From an uncultured Clostridia bacterium (GTDB lineage: Bacteria > Bacillota > Clostridia > TANB77 > CAG-465): a DNA stretch of 43,880 bases. The stretch spans positions 1 through 43,880 of the forward strand of contig CAOYAN010000017.1 of the NCBI GenBank assembly GCA_948562205.1. Reading direction: 5' to 3'. Made by a program: the position numbers and the translations under genes. Below are positions 24,771 to 32,087 of the stretch, one piece after another (positions within the stretch are counted from its first letter, which is position 1; each line of letters begins with the position of its first letter). The notes under the pieces are model-generated. The model made no database searches. It saw only the letters and a program-made list of their open reading frames with translations, and was not told the DNA's origin.

Positions 24771-24811
24771 AAGAGAAATGAAAATTTAAGAATTCATTTC
24801 TCTTATTTTTT
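24771..24811 (+). terminator. Terminator of the MATE fusion gene
   Basis: AAGAGAAATGAA (24771-24782) and TTCATTTCTCTT (24793-24804) form a perfect 12-bp stem followed by ATTTTTT. Confidence 0.9.
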
Positions 24812-24856
24812 ATTGCAATATATAAAATAAGTTATATAATTATATTGGTGATATAA

Positions 24857-26029
24857 ATGAAAAAAGAATATGGATTAGTACTTGCTGGTGGTGGAACTAA
24901 AGGTGCATATGAAGTTGGAGCTTGGAGAGCTTTAAAAGAAATGAATATAAATATTACTGCAATATCTGGTGCATCTATTGGCGCAATAAATGCAGCATTA
25001 ATAATACAAGATGATTTTAGGAAATTGCTTAATATATATGAGACAATAAATGTTGAGAATATAGTTGATGTAAAAGATAAATTAAGAAATAAGAGGAATA
25101 TATTAAGTCCTAAGAATGTAGTACCACTTGCTACTGAGTATGTAAAACTTAAGGGATTTGATAATAAACCTTTAAGGGAAATGATGGAAAAATATTTAGA
25201 TATTGATAAGATATATAATTCAAGTATAGATTTTGGAATGACTACCTATTCTAAAAAAAATAAGACTTCTCTTGAAGTATTTAAAGAAGATATTCCAAAA
25301 GAAGAATTTATTGATTATTTACTTGCAACTGCGTGTTTCCCTATATTTAAAGAACAAAAAATAGGGGAAGAAGAATATGTAGATGGTGGATATTATGATA
25401 ATGTCCCTATAAATATGTTAACAAAAAAAGGATATAAAAATATAATTGTAATAGATATATCAAAAGATGGAATAAAAAGAAAAATGATAAGTAAGAATAC
25501 ATATGTAAAGATTATAAGGCCTGCTGAAGACTTAGGTGGTATATTTGATTTTGATAAATCAAGAATGCAAAAAAATATGACTATGGGGTATTTAGATACT
25601 TTAAAAGCTTTTAATAAACTTCAAGGGCATTCGTATTATTTTACAATATCTGAATTTAATAAACTTGTAAGTACTTTTAATCTTAATACTTTATATGGTC
25701 TTGAATATGCAGCTAAAATATATAATATTGATAGATATAAGATATATTCTGCAGAAGAATTTTTAGAAGTTGTACTTGAAAAACATGAAAAATATCAAAA
25801 TCAGTATAATAAGTTTAGAAAGATGTTTAATTTTAAGAGAATAATTAGTCAGTATAAACTTGTAATGAGGGTTATAAATAAAGGATTTGGACTATGTCTT
25901 TTTATGGATATGTTAAGTAGTGAACCAAAGTATAGAACAAATAAGTTGCTTAACAAATTTTTCTCGGATTATATTATTGCAACAGATGCAATGAATGAAC
26001 TAACAAACTATAAAGATTATGTAAAATAA
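24857..26029 (+). CDS. Patatin-like phospholipase
   Basis: This 390-residue protein is an acyl hydrolase of the patatin family, likely acting on membrane lipids. The oxyanion loop GGGTKG (residues 11-16), nucleophile Ser40 in GASIG and catalytic Asp176 in VDGGYYDN are all present. The C-terminal 150 residues are helical and charged, without a clear family, and may hold the enzyme to the membrane surface. There is no signal peptide, so it acts inside. TTGGTGAT is the likely ribosome site. Confidence 0.9.
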   Translation: MKKEYGLVLAGGGTKGAYEVGAWRALKEMNINITAISGASIGAINAALIIQDDFRKLLNIYETINVENIVDVKDKLRNKRNILSPKNVVPLATEYVKLKGFDNKPLREMMEKYLDIDKIYNSSIDFGMTTYSKKNKTSLEVFKEDIPKEEFIDYLLATACFPIFKEQKIGEEEYVDGGYYDNVPINMLTKKGYKNIIVIDISKDGIKRKMISKNTYVKIIRPAEDLGGIFDFDKSRMQKNMTMGYLDTLKAFNKLQGHSYYFTISEFNKLVSTFNLNTLYGLEYAAKIYNIDRYKIYSAEEFLEVVLEKHEKYQNQYNKFRKMFNFKRIISQYKLVMRVINKGFGLCLFMDMLSSEPKYRTNKLLNKFFSDYIIATDAMNELTNYKDYVK

Positions 26030-26042
26030 AGCTAATAATTTC

Positions 26043-26071
26043 TTGAAAACTAAAACAATTTGTGATATAAT
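26043..26071 (+). promoter_or_regulatory. Promoter of the 127-residue gene
   Basis: TTGAAA (26043-26048), 17 bases, then TATAAT (26066-26071). Confidence 0.8.
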
Positions 26072-26128
26072 GACTATCATACTATTAAATATTCAATAAT
26101 AATTTAAAGAATGTTAGGAGGAAACAAT

Positions 26129-26512
26129 ATGTCATTATTTTCAATTACTTGGGATACAGAAGTTAAAAAGCTTGCTCAAAATTGTATTACAGAGCCAGAA
26201 TTTGTCAGATTAATTACTATTGGTAATTATGATGAACTAAGTGATGAAAAGAAAGATTATCTTAAAATGGTAGTAGAAAAATATAAAGATTCGGCAGGAA
26301 TGTATTATATATCAAATATGATTTTTGAAGTAGAACATGCTTTGGCTGATGGAAGAGAAGCGTTTGCAAGAATTCCAGTTATATCAGTATATATGACTCT
26401 TAATGATGAAAGCTATTTTGAAGATGTTTTTAACGGTGATGATACAAGTGAGGAATGGAAAGGAAGAATGGCCTTAAGAGATGGCTTAGCTAAATTAATA
26501 AGTTGCAGATAA
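26129..26512 (+). CDS. Hypothetical protein, 127 residues
   Basis: The start is MSLFSITWDTEVKKLAQNC, seven bases after AGGAGG; an ATG in frame 18 bases earlier has no site. It is acidic and mostly helical (LSDEKKDYLKMVVEKYKDSA, FEVEHALADGREAFA), with no membrane segment and no known motif. It has its own strong promoter and terminator, which suggests a housekeeping or stress role. I do not recognise a family. Confidence 0.75.
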   Translation: MSLFSITWDTEVKKLAQNCITEPEFVRLITIGNYDELSDEKKDYLKMVVEKYKDSAGMYYISNMIFEVEHALADGREAFARIPVISVYMTLNDESYFEDVFNGDDTSEEWKGRMALRDGLAKLISCR

Positions 26513-26522
26513 AAAAGATAAA

Positions 26523-26557
26523 AAAAGTGTTGGGACAGAAATTGTTCCAACACTTTT
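26523..26557 (+). terminator. Terminator of the 127-residue gene
   Basis: AAAAGTGTTGG (26523-26533) pairs with CCAACACTTTT (26547-26557), extended inside by a G-T pair and ACA/TGT. Confidence 0.85.
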
Positions 26558-26562
26558 CTATG

Positions 26563-26587
26563 AAAAAAGATATGGTTTTCCATATCT
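26563..26587 (-). terminator. Terminator of rpmB
   Basis: On the minus strand AGATATGG and CCATATCT enclose AAAA, followed by a T run (26568-26563). Confidence 0.85.
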
Positions 26588-26595
26588 AAATCTCA

Positions 26596-26784
26596 TTATA
26601 TAGCTCTTTGAACTTTACCACTCTTTAAACATCTAGTACATACATGCATTTTTTTTGTAGCACCATTGTCGTTTACTTTTACAGTTTGAACATTTGGTTT
26701 AAAAGTTCTTGCTGTTCTTCTATGAGAGTGACTCACTTGTAGTGAGAATTTAACTTCTTTATCACATATTTCGCATTTTGCCAT
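26596..26784 (-). CDS. rpmB: Ribosomal protein L28 (zinc-binding form)
   Basis: L28 is a small 50S protein. The 62-residue chain has the family core SHSHRRTARTFKPNVQ and two CxxC pairs (CEICDKEV and CTRCLKSG), which mark the zinc-dependent C+ form. A GGGGGG ribosome site precedes the ATG. It is a single gene with its own promoter and terminator. Confidence 0.97.
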   Translation of the reverse strand: MAKCEICDKEVKFSLQVSHSHRRTARTFKPNVQTVKVNDNGATKKMHVCTRCLKSGKVQRAI

Positions 26785-26827
26785 TATAAAGCCCCCCTTT
26801 TTGCTAAAATGAATTAATTACTAATAT

Positions 26828-26856
26828 ATTTTAACATAATTTTATGAAATAATCAA
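26828..26856 (-). promoter_or_regulatory. Promoter of rpmB
   Basis: On the minus strand TTGATT (26856-26851), 17 bases, then TAAAAT (26833-26828). Confidence 0.65.
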
Positions 26857-26947
26857 GTAATATATGTAATATTTTTAAAATAGATGTTAAATATGAGGGG
26901 AGTTATAATAATTTTAAATAATTAATTGTAGAAACCCGATTATTAAA

Positions 26948-26982
26948 AAAATACCAAGGGTTTTAAAAATTCTTGGTATTTT
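26948..26982 (-). terminator. Terminator of pyk
   Basis: AAAATACCAAG (26948-26958) pairs with CTTGGTATTTT (26972-26982). The A run to its left gives the T run on the minus strand. Confidence 0.85.
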
Positions 26983-26997
26983 AAAAAATATTTAATA

Positions 26998-28434
26998 TTA
27001 TTTTATTCTCATTATTGTTCCAGTAATGCTCTCATGTGGGAAACCACCACTTAATACAACTGTATCTCCAGCAAATAATAGAGCTTTTTCTTTTAAAGCT
27101 TCGATACCTTTCTTTAATAAAACATCAAAGTTAGTTTCATTTTCTACTAATATAGCACTTACATCTTGTTCTACTGATACATGTCTGTATGTTTTAGAAT
27201 TATTAGTTATAACATATATAGGACATGCAGGTCTAAAGCTTGAAAGTAGAGAAGGTGTAATACCATTTTCAGAAACTGCAATTATAGCGTTTGCATTACC
27301 AAACATAGCTGTGCAACATACAGAGAAGTTTGCTTGTTTTTTTAGTTCTTCATCTGTGGTAGAAGTTTCATGATCATTTGTGTGAATGTTTTTTCTAAAT
27401 CTATTCCAATAATCAATATCTTTTTCTGTTGCTTCAACAATTTTTGCCATTGTTTTTACACAATTTACAGGATAATCACCTTGTGCAGATTCACCAGATA
27501 ACATTACAGCACTTGTTCCATCATAAACAGCATTTGCAACATCTGATACTTCAGCTCTTGTTGGTCTAGGATTTTTTTGCATTGATTCTAGCATTTGAGT
27601 TGCAGTTATAACTGGTTTACCAGCAGCAATACATTTTTTAATCATCATTTTTTGTACAGCTGGTACTTGTTCTTCAGGTATTTCAACACCTAAATCACCA
27701 CGTGCTACCATTATACCATCAGTAACTTCTAATATGCTATCAAAGTTATCTAAACCTTCTTGATTTTCTATTTTAGATATTATTTTAATATTGTGTTTTC
27801 CACAAGAATCTAAGTACTCTTTCATATCAATTACATCTTGAGCTTTTCTAATGAAAGATGCAGCTATAAAATCAAAATCATTTTCAACAGCAAATTTTAA
27901 ATCTGCTTTATCTTTTTCTGTCATAGCTTTAAGTTGTAATTTAGCTCCAGGTACATTTACACCACGTCTACCTTTTAAGACAGCGGAATTTTGGAATGTA
28001 CATTTTATTTCTGTTCCATCAATTTCATCTATTAATAAATCAACTAGACCATCATCAATTAAAATGTGTCCACCAACTACAACATCTTGAGGTAGACCAG
28101 CATAATTGATATGTAATAAATCTTTTGTTCCCTCAACTTCTTTAGTTGTTAAAGTTATTTTGTCTCCTTTTGTAAAGCTCATTTTTGTGTTTTGATCGCT
28201 ACCAAAAGATCCAGTTCTAATTTCAGGTCCTTTAGTATCTAGCATAAATCCAACATTTGTTCCAAGTTCTTTGTTTATTTCTCTTAAAGTGTTTACTTTA
28301 GATAAATGTTCTGAGTGATCACCATGAGAGAAGTTAAGTCTCATCACGTTCATTCCAGACTTTATTAATTCTCTTAATATTTCTGGTGTTTCACTTGCAG
28401 GTCCAATAGTACAAACTATTTTTGTTTTCTTCAT
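26998..28434 (-). CDS. pyk: Pyruvate kinase
   Basis: Pyk makes pyruvate and ATP from phosphoenolpyruvate, the last step of glycolysis. The start is set at MKKTKIVCTIGPASE; an ATG four codons upstream overlaps the AAGGAG site. The barrel motifs MRLNFSHGDHSEH, DTKGPEIRTG, SKIENQEGLDN, VARGDLGVEI and ATQMLESM are all present, and the C-terminal domain carries SGGFPHES. At 478 residues it lacks the extra phosphohistidine-like domain found at the end of Bacillus Pyk. Confidence 0.97.
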   Translation of the reverse strand: MKKTKIVCTIGPASETPEILRELIKSGMNVMRLNFSHGDHSEHLSKVNTLREINKELGTNVGFMLDTKGPEIRTGSFGSDQNTKMSFTKGDKITLTTKEVEGTKDLLHINYAGLPQDVVVGGHILIDDGLVDLLIDEIDGTEIKCTFQNSAVLKGRRGVNVPGAKLQLKAMTEKDKADLKFAVENDFDFIAASFIRKAQDVIDMKEYLDSCGKHNIKIISKIENQEGLDNFDSILEVTDGIMVARGDLGVEIPEEQVPAVQKMMIKKCIAAGKPVITATQMLESMQKNPRPTRAEVSDVANAVYDGTSAVMLSGESAQGDYPVNCVKTMAKIVEATEKDIDYWNRFRKNIHTNDHETSTTDEELKKQANFSVCCTAMFGNANAIIAVSENGITPSLLSSFRPACPIYVITNNSKTYRHVSVEQDVSAILVENETNFDVLLKKGIEALKEKALLFAGDTVVLSGGFPHESITGTIMRIK

Positions 28435-28511
28435 AATAAATTCCATCTCCTTAAAAAAATATAATATACAAATAGTATATCTATATGTATATTTTGCCTA
28501 ATGCACTTATT

Positions 28512-28540
28512 AGTATACATTTAAAGTGCCAAAAAGTCAA
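28512..28540 (-). promoter_or_regulatory. Promoter of pyk
   Basis: On the minus strand TTGACT (28540-28535), 17 bases, then TATACT (28517-28512). The leader is about 70 bases. Confidence 0.8.
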
Positions 28541-28670
28541 CAAATTTAGTCAAAAAAAGTAAAAAAATTGTATACTCTATATAGTTATATTATGAGTAAA
28601 TTTTAAGCTTTGATACTTAATATACAAATACATAGTAAAAGTAAGATATATTAGAATAATAATTTTAACA

Positions 28671-28716
28671 ATGTGAAACAAAAATATACAAAAAAGTAAA
28701 AAAAGTTTCACATTTG
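28671..28716. repeat. 46-bp repeat, copy 1, overlapping the fic promoter
   Basis: It starts ATGTGAAAC and ends GTTTCACATTTG, so its ends are inverted copies. It matches copy 2 at 45 of 46 positions. The candidate -35 box TTCACA lies in its right arm. Confidence 0.9.
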
Positions 28717-28735
28717 GAGAATATTGTGTTATAAT
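28707..28735 (+). promoter_or_regulatory. Promoter of the Fic-type gene
   Basis: TTCACA (28707-28712), 17 bases, then TATAAT (28730-28735). The -35 lies inside repeat copy 1, and copy 2 starts five bases after the -10, so a protein that binds the repeats would block transcription. Confidence 0.7.
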
Positions 28736-28739
28736 ATAA

Positions 28740-28785
28740 ATGTGAAACAAAAATATACCAAAAAGTAAAAAAAGTTTCACATTTG
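28740..28785. repeat. 46-bp repeat, copy 2, in the fic leader
   Basis: It is nearly identical to copy 1 and offset by 69 bases. In RNA its ends (AAATGTGAAAC with GTTTCACATTT) would form a hairpin with an A-rich loop directly before the GGAGG site. Confidence 0.9.
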
Positions 28786-28799
28786 ATATGGAGGTTATT

Positions 28800-29732
28800 A
28801 TGGAAGAGAAAGTAGAAATTATGAATATACTACAGAGTAAACAAATACTAGAACATAAACTGAGCTCACTTGCATATGGTGCAGTAGAAATTAGAGAGAA
28901 AAATTCAAATAAATATATATATGTTCATTATAGAGAAGATGGTGTAGCTTTGACTAAGTATGTGGGGGAATATTCTGAGGAATTATATAATTTAGTATTA
29001 AATAATAGTATAAAAGCAAAAGAAATAAAAAAACAAATTAAAGAAATAAATAAAAAGTTAAAAAAATTAAATTATGTTGAAGAAAAATTAGATGAAAAAA
29101 TTGAGATAAATATAGACTTTGCTAAAAGGCATTTAGTAGATACTATATATAAACAAGCAATACTAGAAGGAGTAGCTACAACTTTTGCTGACACTGAAAA
29201 TATTATTGAGGGTGGAAAAGTAAACAATATGACATCTGAAGATGTTATGAAGATAGTAAATTTAAAACATGCTTGGGAATTTATACTAAATAAAAATGTA
29301 ATTTTATCAAATACAAATTTTGCTCTACTTTGTGAGATAAATAAGCTAGTAGAGGAAGGATTCTATTATACTGCTGGAAAGATAAGGAATGTTCCAGTTA
29401 GTATAGGTGGTACTTCATGGGTACCTGCATTACCAATAGAAAGTGTTATAAAAGAAGAATTACAAGATATTTTTGATAAAAAAATAGATGATGTAGATAA
29501 AGCCTTAGAACTTTTATTATATGTTATGAAAAGACAAATATTTCTAGATGGTAATAAGAGGACTTCAATTATATTTATAAATCATTTCCTTATATCAAAA
29601 GGTAGAGGAATAATTGTAATTCCAGCAGAACTTACTGATGAATTTAAGGATTTGTTAATACTATATTATGAGGGAAAAGATGAAGTGAATATAAAGAAGT
29701 TTTTAAAAGAGAAATGCTATATTAAAATTTAG
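28800..29732 (+). CDS. Fic-domain protein with Gln in place of the catalytic His
   Basis: Fic proteins usually transfer AMP to target proteins. The start is the ATG at 28800, five bases after GGAGG; an earlier ATG lies inside that site. Residues 1 to about 100 form a substrate-binding or coiled-coil region (KAKEIKKQIKEINKKLKKLN). DTENIIEGGKVNNMT resembles the inhibitory SSxIEG motif of Fic proteins. The active-site loop reads QIFLDGNKRTS at 246-256, where the family has HxFx(D/E)GN(G/K)R. The His is Gln246 and the rest is intact, so AMP transfer may be lost or altered. The 310-residue gene has its own promoter, a terminator and twin 46-bp repeats at its start, as for an autoregulated toxin-like or stress gene. 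Confidence 0.85.
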   Translation: MEEKVEIMNILQSKQILEHKLSSLAYGAVEIREKNSNKYIYVHYREDGVALTKYVGEYSEELYNLVLNNSIKAKEIKKQIKEINKKLKKLNYVEEKLDEKIEINIDFAKRHLVDTIYKQAILEGVATTFADTENIIEGGKVNNMTSEDVMKIVNLKHAWEFILNKNVILSNTNFALLCEINKLVEEGFYYTAGKIRNVPVSIGGTSWVPALPIESVIKEELQDIFDKKIDDVDKALELLLYVMKRQIFLDGNKRTSIIFINHFLISKGRGIIVIPAELTDEFKDLLILYYEGKDEVNIKKFLKEKCYIKI

Positions 29733-29736
29733 TAAA

Positions 29737-29761
29737 GTTACTAGAATTTTCTAGTAATTTT
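29737..29761 (+). terminator. Terminator of the Fic-type gene
   Basis: TTACTAGA (29737-29744) pairs with TCTAGTAA (29749-29756), followed by five T. Confidence 0.85.
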
Positions 29762-29767
29762 TCTCTA

Positions 29768-29796
29768 TTTACATATTTTGATATAAATGGTATAAT
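29768..29796 (+). promoter_or_regulatory. Promoter of the DtxR-like regulator
   Basis: TTTACA (29768-29773), 17 bases, then TATAAT (29791-29796), 18 bases before the start codon. Confidence 0.75.
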
Positions 29797-29814
29797 TAGT
29801 TTGAGGGATAAAAT

Positions 29815-30279
29815 ATGAGTGAATCTTTAGAAAAATATTTAAAAACTATATATTTATTAATAAATAAAAATAGTTATGCAAGAGTAACAGATATTGCAAA
29901 TGAACTAAAATGTACAAAGCCTAGTGTAAATAGGGCGCTTAAAGTATTAAATGATGAGGGACTTATAATATATGAGGCATATGGAGATATACTTTTAACT
30001 AAAAAAGGAAAAAATCTTGCTAAGAAAATAATTAATAGTCAGACTATTATAAAATCATTTTTAACAATGGTATTAAATGTAAATGATGATATAGCAGAGC
30101 AAGAGGCAAGTATTATGAGGCATTCTGTATCAGAAGATACTATTTTAAAATTAGAAAACTATATTCAAGGTATTATAGATATATCAGAACTTAAATGCAA
30201 TTATAATCCAGAGAGTGAAAAGTGTAGAAAATGTGCAAAAGGTGTAGTAACTGCAAAATATAAAAATTTGAAAATATAA
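29815..30279 (+). CDS. DtxR/MntR-fold regulator with a C-terminal Cys cluster
   Basis: This 154-residue protein has the winged helix of DtxR/MntR (YLKTIYLLINKNSYARVTDI, KPSVNRALKVLNDEGLI, LTKKGKNLAKKI) and a dimerisation helix region. Aligned by eye to Bacillus MntR, metal ligands appear changed: Asp8 aligns with Lys7, Glu11 with Lys10 and His77 with Gln76. Instead it has Cys128, Cys137 and Cys140 (KCNYNPESEKCRKC) near the end and Cys33 in the reader-helix region. It lies just before iscS-iscU-mnmA, where other bacteria keep the Fe-S sensor IscR. It may therefore sense an Fe-S cluster or zinc rather than Mn or Fe. Confidence 0.82.
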   Translation: MSESLEKYLKTIYLLINKNSYARVTDIANELKCTKPSVNRALKVLNDEGLIIYEAYGDILLTKKGKNLAKKIINSQTIIKSFLTMVLNVNDDIAEQEASIMRHSVSEDTILKLENYIQGIIDISELKCNYNPESEKCRKCAKGVVTAKYKNLKI

Positions 30280-30283
30280 ATGT

Positions 30284-30312
30284 TTGACAAGACTAACAAA
30301 ATGTGTTATACT
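30284..30312 (+). promoter_or_regulatory. Promoter of iscS-iscU-mnmA
   Basis: TTGACA (30284-30289), 17 bases, then TATACT (30307-30312). A small dyad sits between the boxes. Confidence 0.85.
30294..30308. promoter_or_regulatory. Operator candidate in the isc promoter
   Basis: TAACA and TGTTA flank AAATG. The dyad overlaps the promoter spacer and the start of the -10. The CTAACA half-site recurs at 30366-30371. Confidence 0.5.
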
Positions 30313-30318
30313 TATTTT

Positions 30319-30338
30319 TGAGATAGTTTTCTATCTCA
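30319..30338 (+). other. Leader hairpin of the isc operon
   Basis: TGAGATAG and CTATCTCA form an 8-bp stem with a TTTT loop. No T run follows directly, so its role is unclear. Confidence 0.5.
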
Positions 30339-30351
30339 TATATTTTGTATA

Positions 30352-30373
30352 TTTGTTAGAATAAACTAACAAA
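30352..30373. promoter_or_regulatory. Second operator candidate before iscS
   Basis: TTTGTTAG (30352-30359) and CTAACAAA (30366-30373) form a perfect dyad around AATAAA, ending two bases before the ribosome site. It repeats the CTAACA motif of the promoter dyad. It could bind a repressor on DNA or fold in RNA to hide the ribosome site. Confidence 0.55.
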
Positions 30374-30385
30374 GAAAGGAGAATT

Positions 30386-31570
30386 ATGAGTATAAGATAT
30401 TTTGATCATGCAGCTACAACAAAACTTGATAGTGAAGTATTAGAGAAAATGATGCCATATTTAACAGAAGAATATGGAAATGCATCATCTATATATAAAA
30501 TTGGTAGTAGTGCTAGATGTGCAGTAGAAGATGCAAGAGAAAAAATTGCAACTGCAATAAATGCTAAAGTAGATGAAATATATTTTACTGCTGGTGGTAG
30601 TGAGAGTGATAATACTGCACTAAGGGGCGTTGCATATGCAAATAGAGAAAAAGGAAATCATATAATTACAAGTAAGATAGAACATCCAGCTATTTTAAAT
30701 ACTTGTAGGGCATTAGAAAAAGAAGGATTTGAAGTAACATATATAAATGTAGATAGTGATGGTATAGTTGACTTAGATGAACTAAGAAGTGCTATTAAAG
30801 ATACAACTATCCTTATATCTATTATGTTTGCTAACAATGAAATAGGTACAATTGAGCCTATATGTGAGATAGGTAAGATTGCAAGAGAGCACAATGTGTA
30901 TTTTCATACTGATGCAGTGCAAGCTGTTGGTAATTTAAAAATTGATGTAGAGGAGTTAAATATAGATTTACTTTCAATGTCTTCTCATAAATTTTATGGA
31001 CCAAAGGGTGTTGGTGCATTATATGTAAGACGTAGTGTAAAATTTAATAGTTTAATTTATGGTGGACATCAAGAAAGAAATAAAAGAGCTGGAACTGAAA
31101 ATGTTGCTGGAATAGTAGGAATGGGTGCTGCTATAGAGAAGGCATATAAAAATTTTGACAAAACATATACTTATCTGTTAAAATTAAGAGAGCATTATAT
31201 AAATGAAGTTGAGAAAAAAATTCCATATATTAAAATAAATGGACATAGAAAAATGAGACTTCCTGGAAATGCTAATATTTCATTTAAATATATTGAGGGA
31301 GAAGCATTACTTTTAAATTTAGATTTAAAAGATATATGTGCATCTAGTGGATCAGCTTGTACATCTGGTAGTCTTGATCCCTCTCATGTACTACTTGCAC
31401 TTGGAATGAGTCATGAAGTTGCTCATGGATCTTTAAGAATAACTTTTGGTGTAGATAATACTATGGAAGATGTTGATTATTTGGTGGATAGTCTTTGTGA
31501 AATAGTAAATAGGCTTAGAAATATGTCACCAATTTATGAGGAATTCTTAAATGGAAAGTATAGTATGTAA
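30386..31570 (+). CDS. iscS: Cysteine desulfurase (IscS/NifS family)
   Basis: IscS takes sulfur from cysteine and hands it to IscU, MnmA and other acceptors. The 394-residue PLP enzyme has YFDHAATTKLD at the start, HxxxNEIGT-like MFANNEIGT, Lys202 in SSHKFYGPKG for the cofactor, and Cys325 in GSACTSGS as the persulfide carrier. AAAGGAG lies before the ATG. IscU follows after 14 bases, and a typical clostridial trio with mnmA is complete. Confidence 0.96.
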   Translation: MSIRYFDHAATTKLDSEVLEKMMPYLTEEYGNASSIYKIGSSARCAVEDAREKIATAINAKVDEIYFTAGGSESDNTALRGVAYANREKGNHIITSKIEHPAILNTCRALEKEGFEVTYINVDSDGIVDLDELRSAIKDTTILISIMFANNEIGTIEPICEIGKIAREHNVYFHTDAVQAVGNLKIDVEELNIDLLSMSSHKFYGPKGVGALYVRRSVKFNSLIYGGHQERNKRAGTENVAGIVGMGAAIEKAYKNFDKTYTYLLKLREHYINEVEKKIPYIKINGHRKMRLPGNANISFKYIEGEALLLNLDLKDICASSGSACTSGSLDPSHVLLALGMSHEVAHGSLRITFGVDNTMEDVDYLVDSLCEIVNRLRNMSPIYEEFLNGKYSM

Positions 31571-31584
31571 GGGAGGATATAGAT

Positions 31585-32022
31585 ATGATGTATACAAAAA
31601 AGGTAATTGATCATTATACAAACCCACGAAATGTTGGGGAGATTAAAGAGGCTTCAGGAATAGGTCAGGTTGGTAATCCTGTATGTGGAGATATAATGAA
31701 AATGTATTTAAAAATAGAAGACAATGTTATTGTAGATGTGAAATTTAAGACTTTTGGATGTGGTGCTGCTATTGCTACAAGTAGTGTTTCAACAGAGCTT
31801 ATAAAAGGTAAGACTGTAGAAGATGCATTAAGACTTACTAATAAAGAAGTAGTAGATAGTCTAGATGGTCTCCCACCTATAAAACTACATTGTTCGGTTC
31901 TTGCAGAAGAAGCAATACGTTCTGCTATATCTGATTATTATCAAAAAAATGGTATGAGTAAGAAAGATGCAGATAAAAAATGTGGTGTAAAAGATAAGTC
32001 TTGTGAGCATTGTAGCAATTAA
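31585..32022 (+). CDS. iscU: Fe-S cluster scaffold IscU/NifU-like
   Basis: IscU holds nascent iron-sulfur clusters before transfer. The 145-residue protein starts YTKKVIDHYTNPRNVG and has the cluster cysteines in GNPVCGDIMKMYL, FKTFGCGAAIATSS and KLHCSVLAEEAI. A short extra C-terminal tail has three Cys (KKCGVKDKSCEHC), which some clostridial homologues share. GGGAGG precedes the ATG pair at 31585 and 31588; I use the first. Confidence 0.94.
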   Translation: MMYTKKVIDHYTNPRNVGEIKEASGIGQVGNPVCGDIMKMYLKIEDNVIVDVKFKTFGCGAAIATSSVSTELIKGKTVEDALRLTNKEVVDSLDGLPPIKLHCSVLAEEAIRSAISDYYQKNGMSKKDADKKCGVKDKSCEHCSN

Positions 32023-32087
32023 AAAAAGTTATTTCTCATTTACGAAATAATTTGAAAAGTTTATAATTAAAAATAGAAAGGAATTTT

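Noticed and set aside
27026..28090. Plus-strand open frames within pyk
   Set aside because: They are antisense shadows of a well-conserved gene, with low-complexity Ser/Phe-rich translations.
28671..28785. CRISPR array or type III toxin-antitoxin repeat RNA
   Set aside because: There are only two units, with the promoter of the next gene between them, no cas genes, and the downstream protein is Fic-like rather than a ToxN-type nuclease.
32029..32050. Terminator between iscU and mnmA
   Set aside because: A weak stem (TTATTTC with GAAATAA) lacks a T run, and no promoter follows before mnmA, so I treat the genes as one operon.
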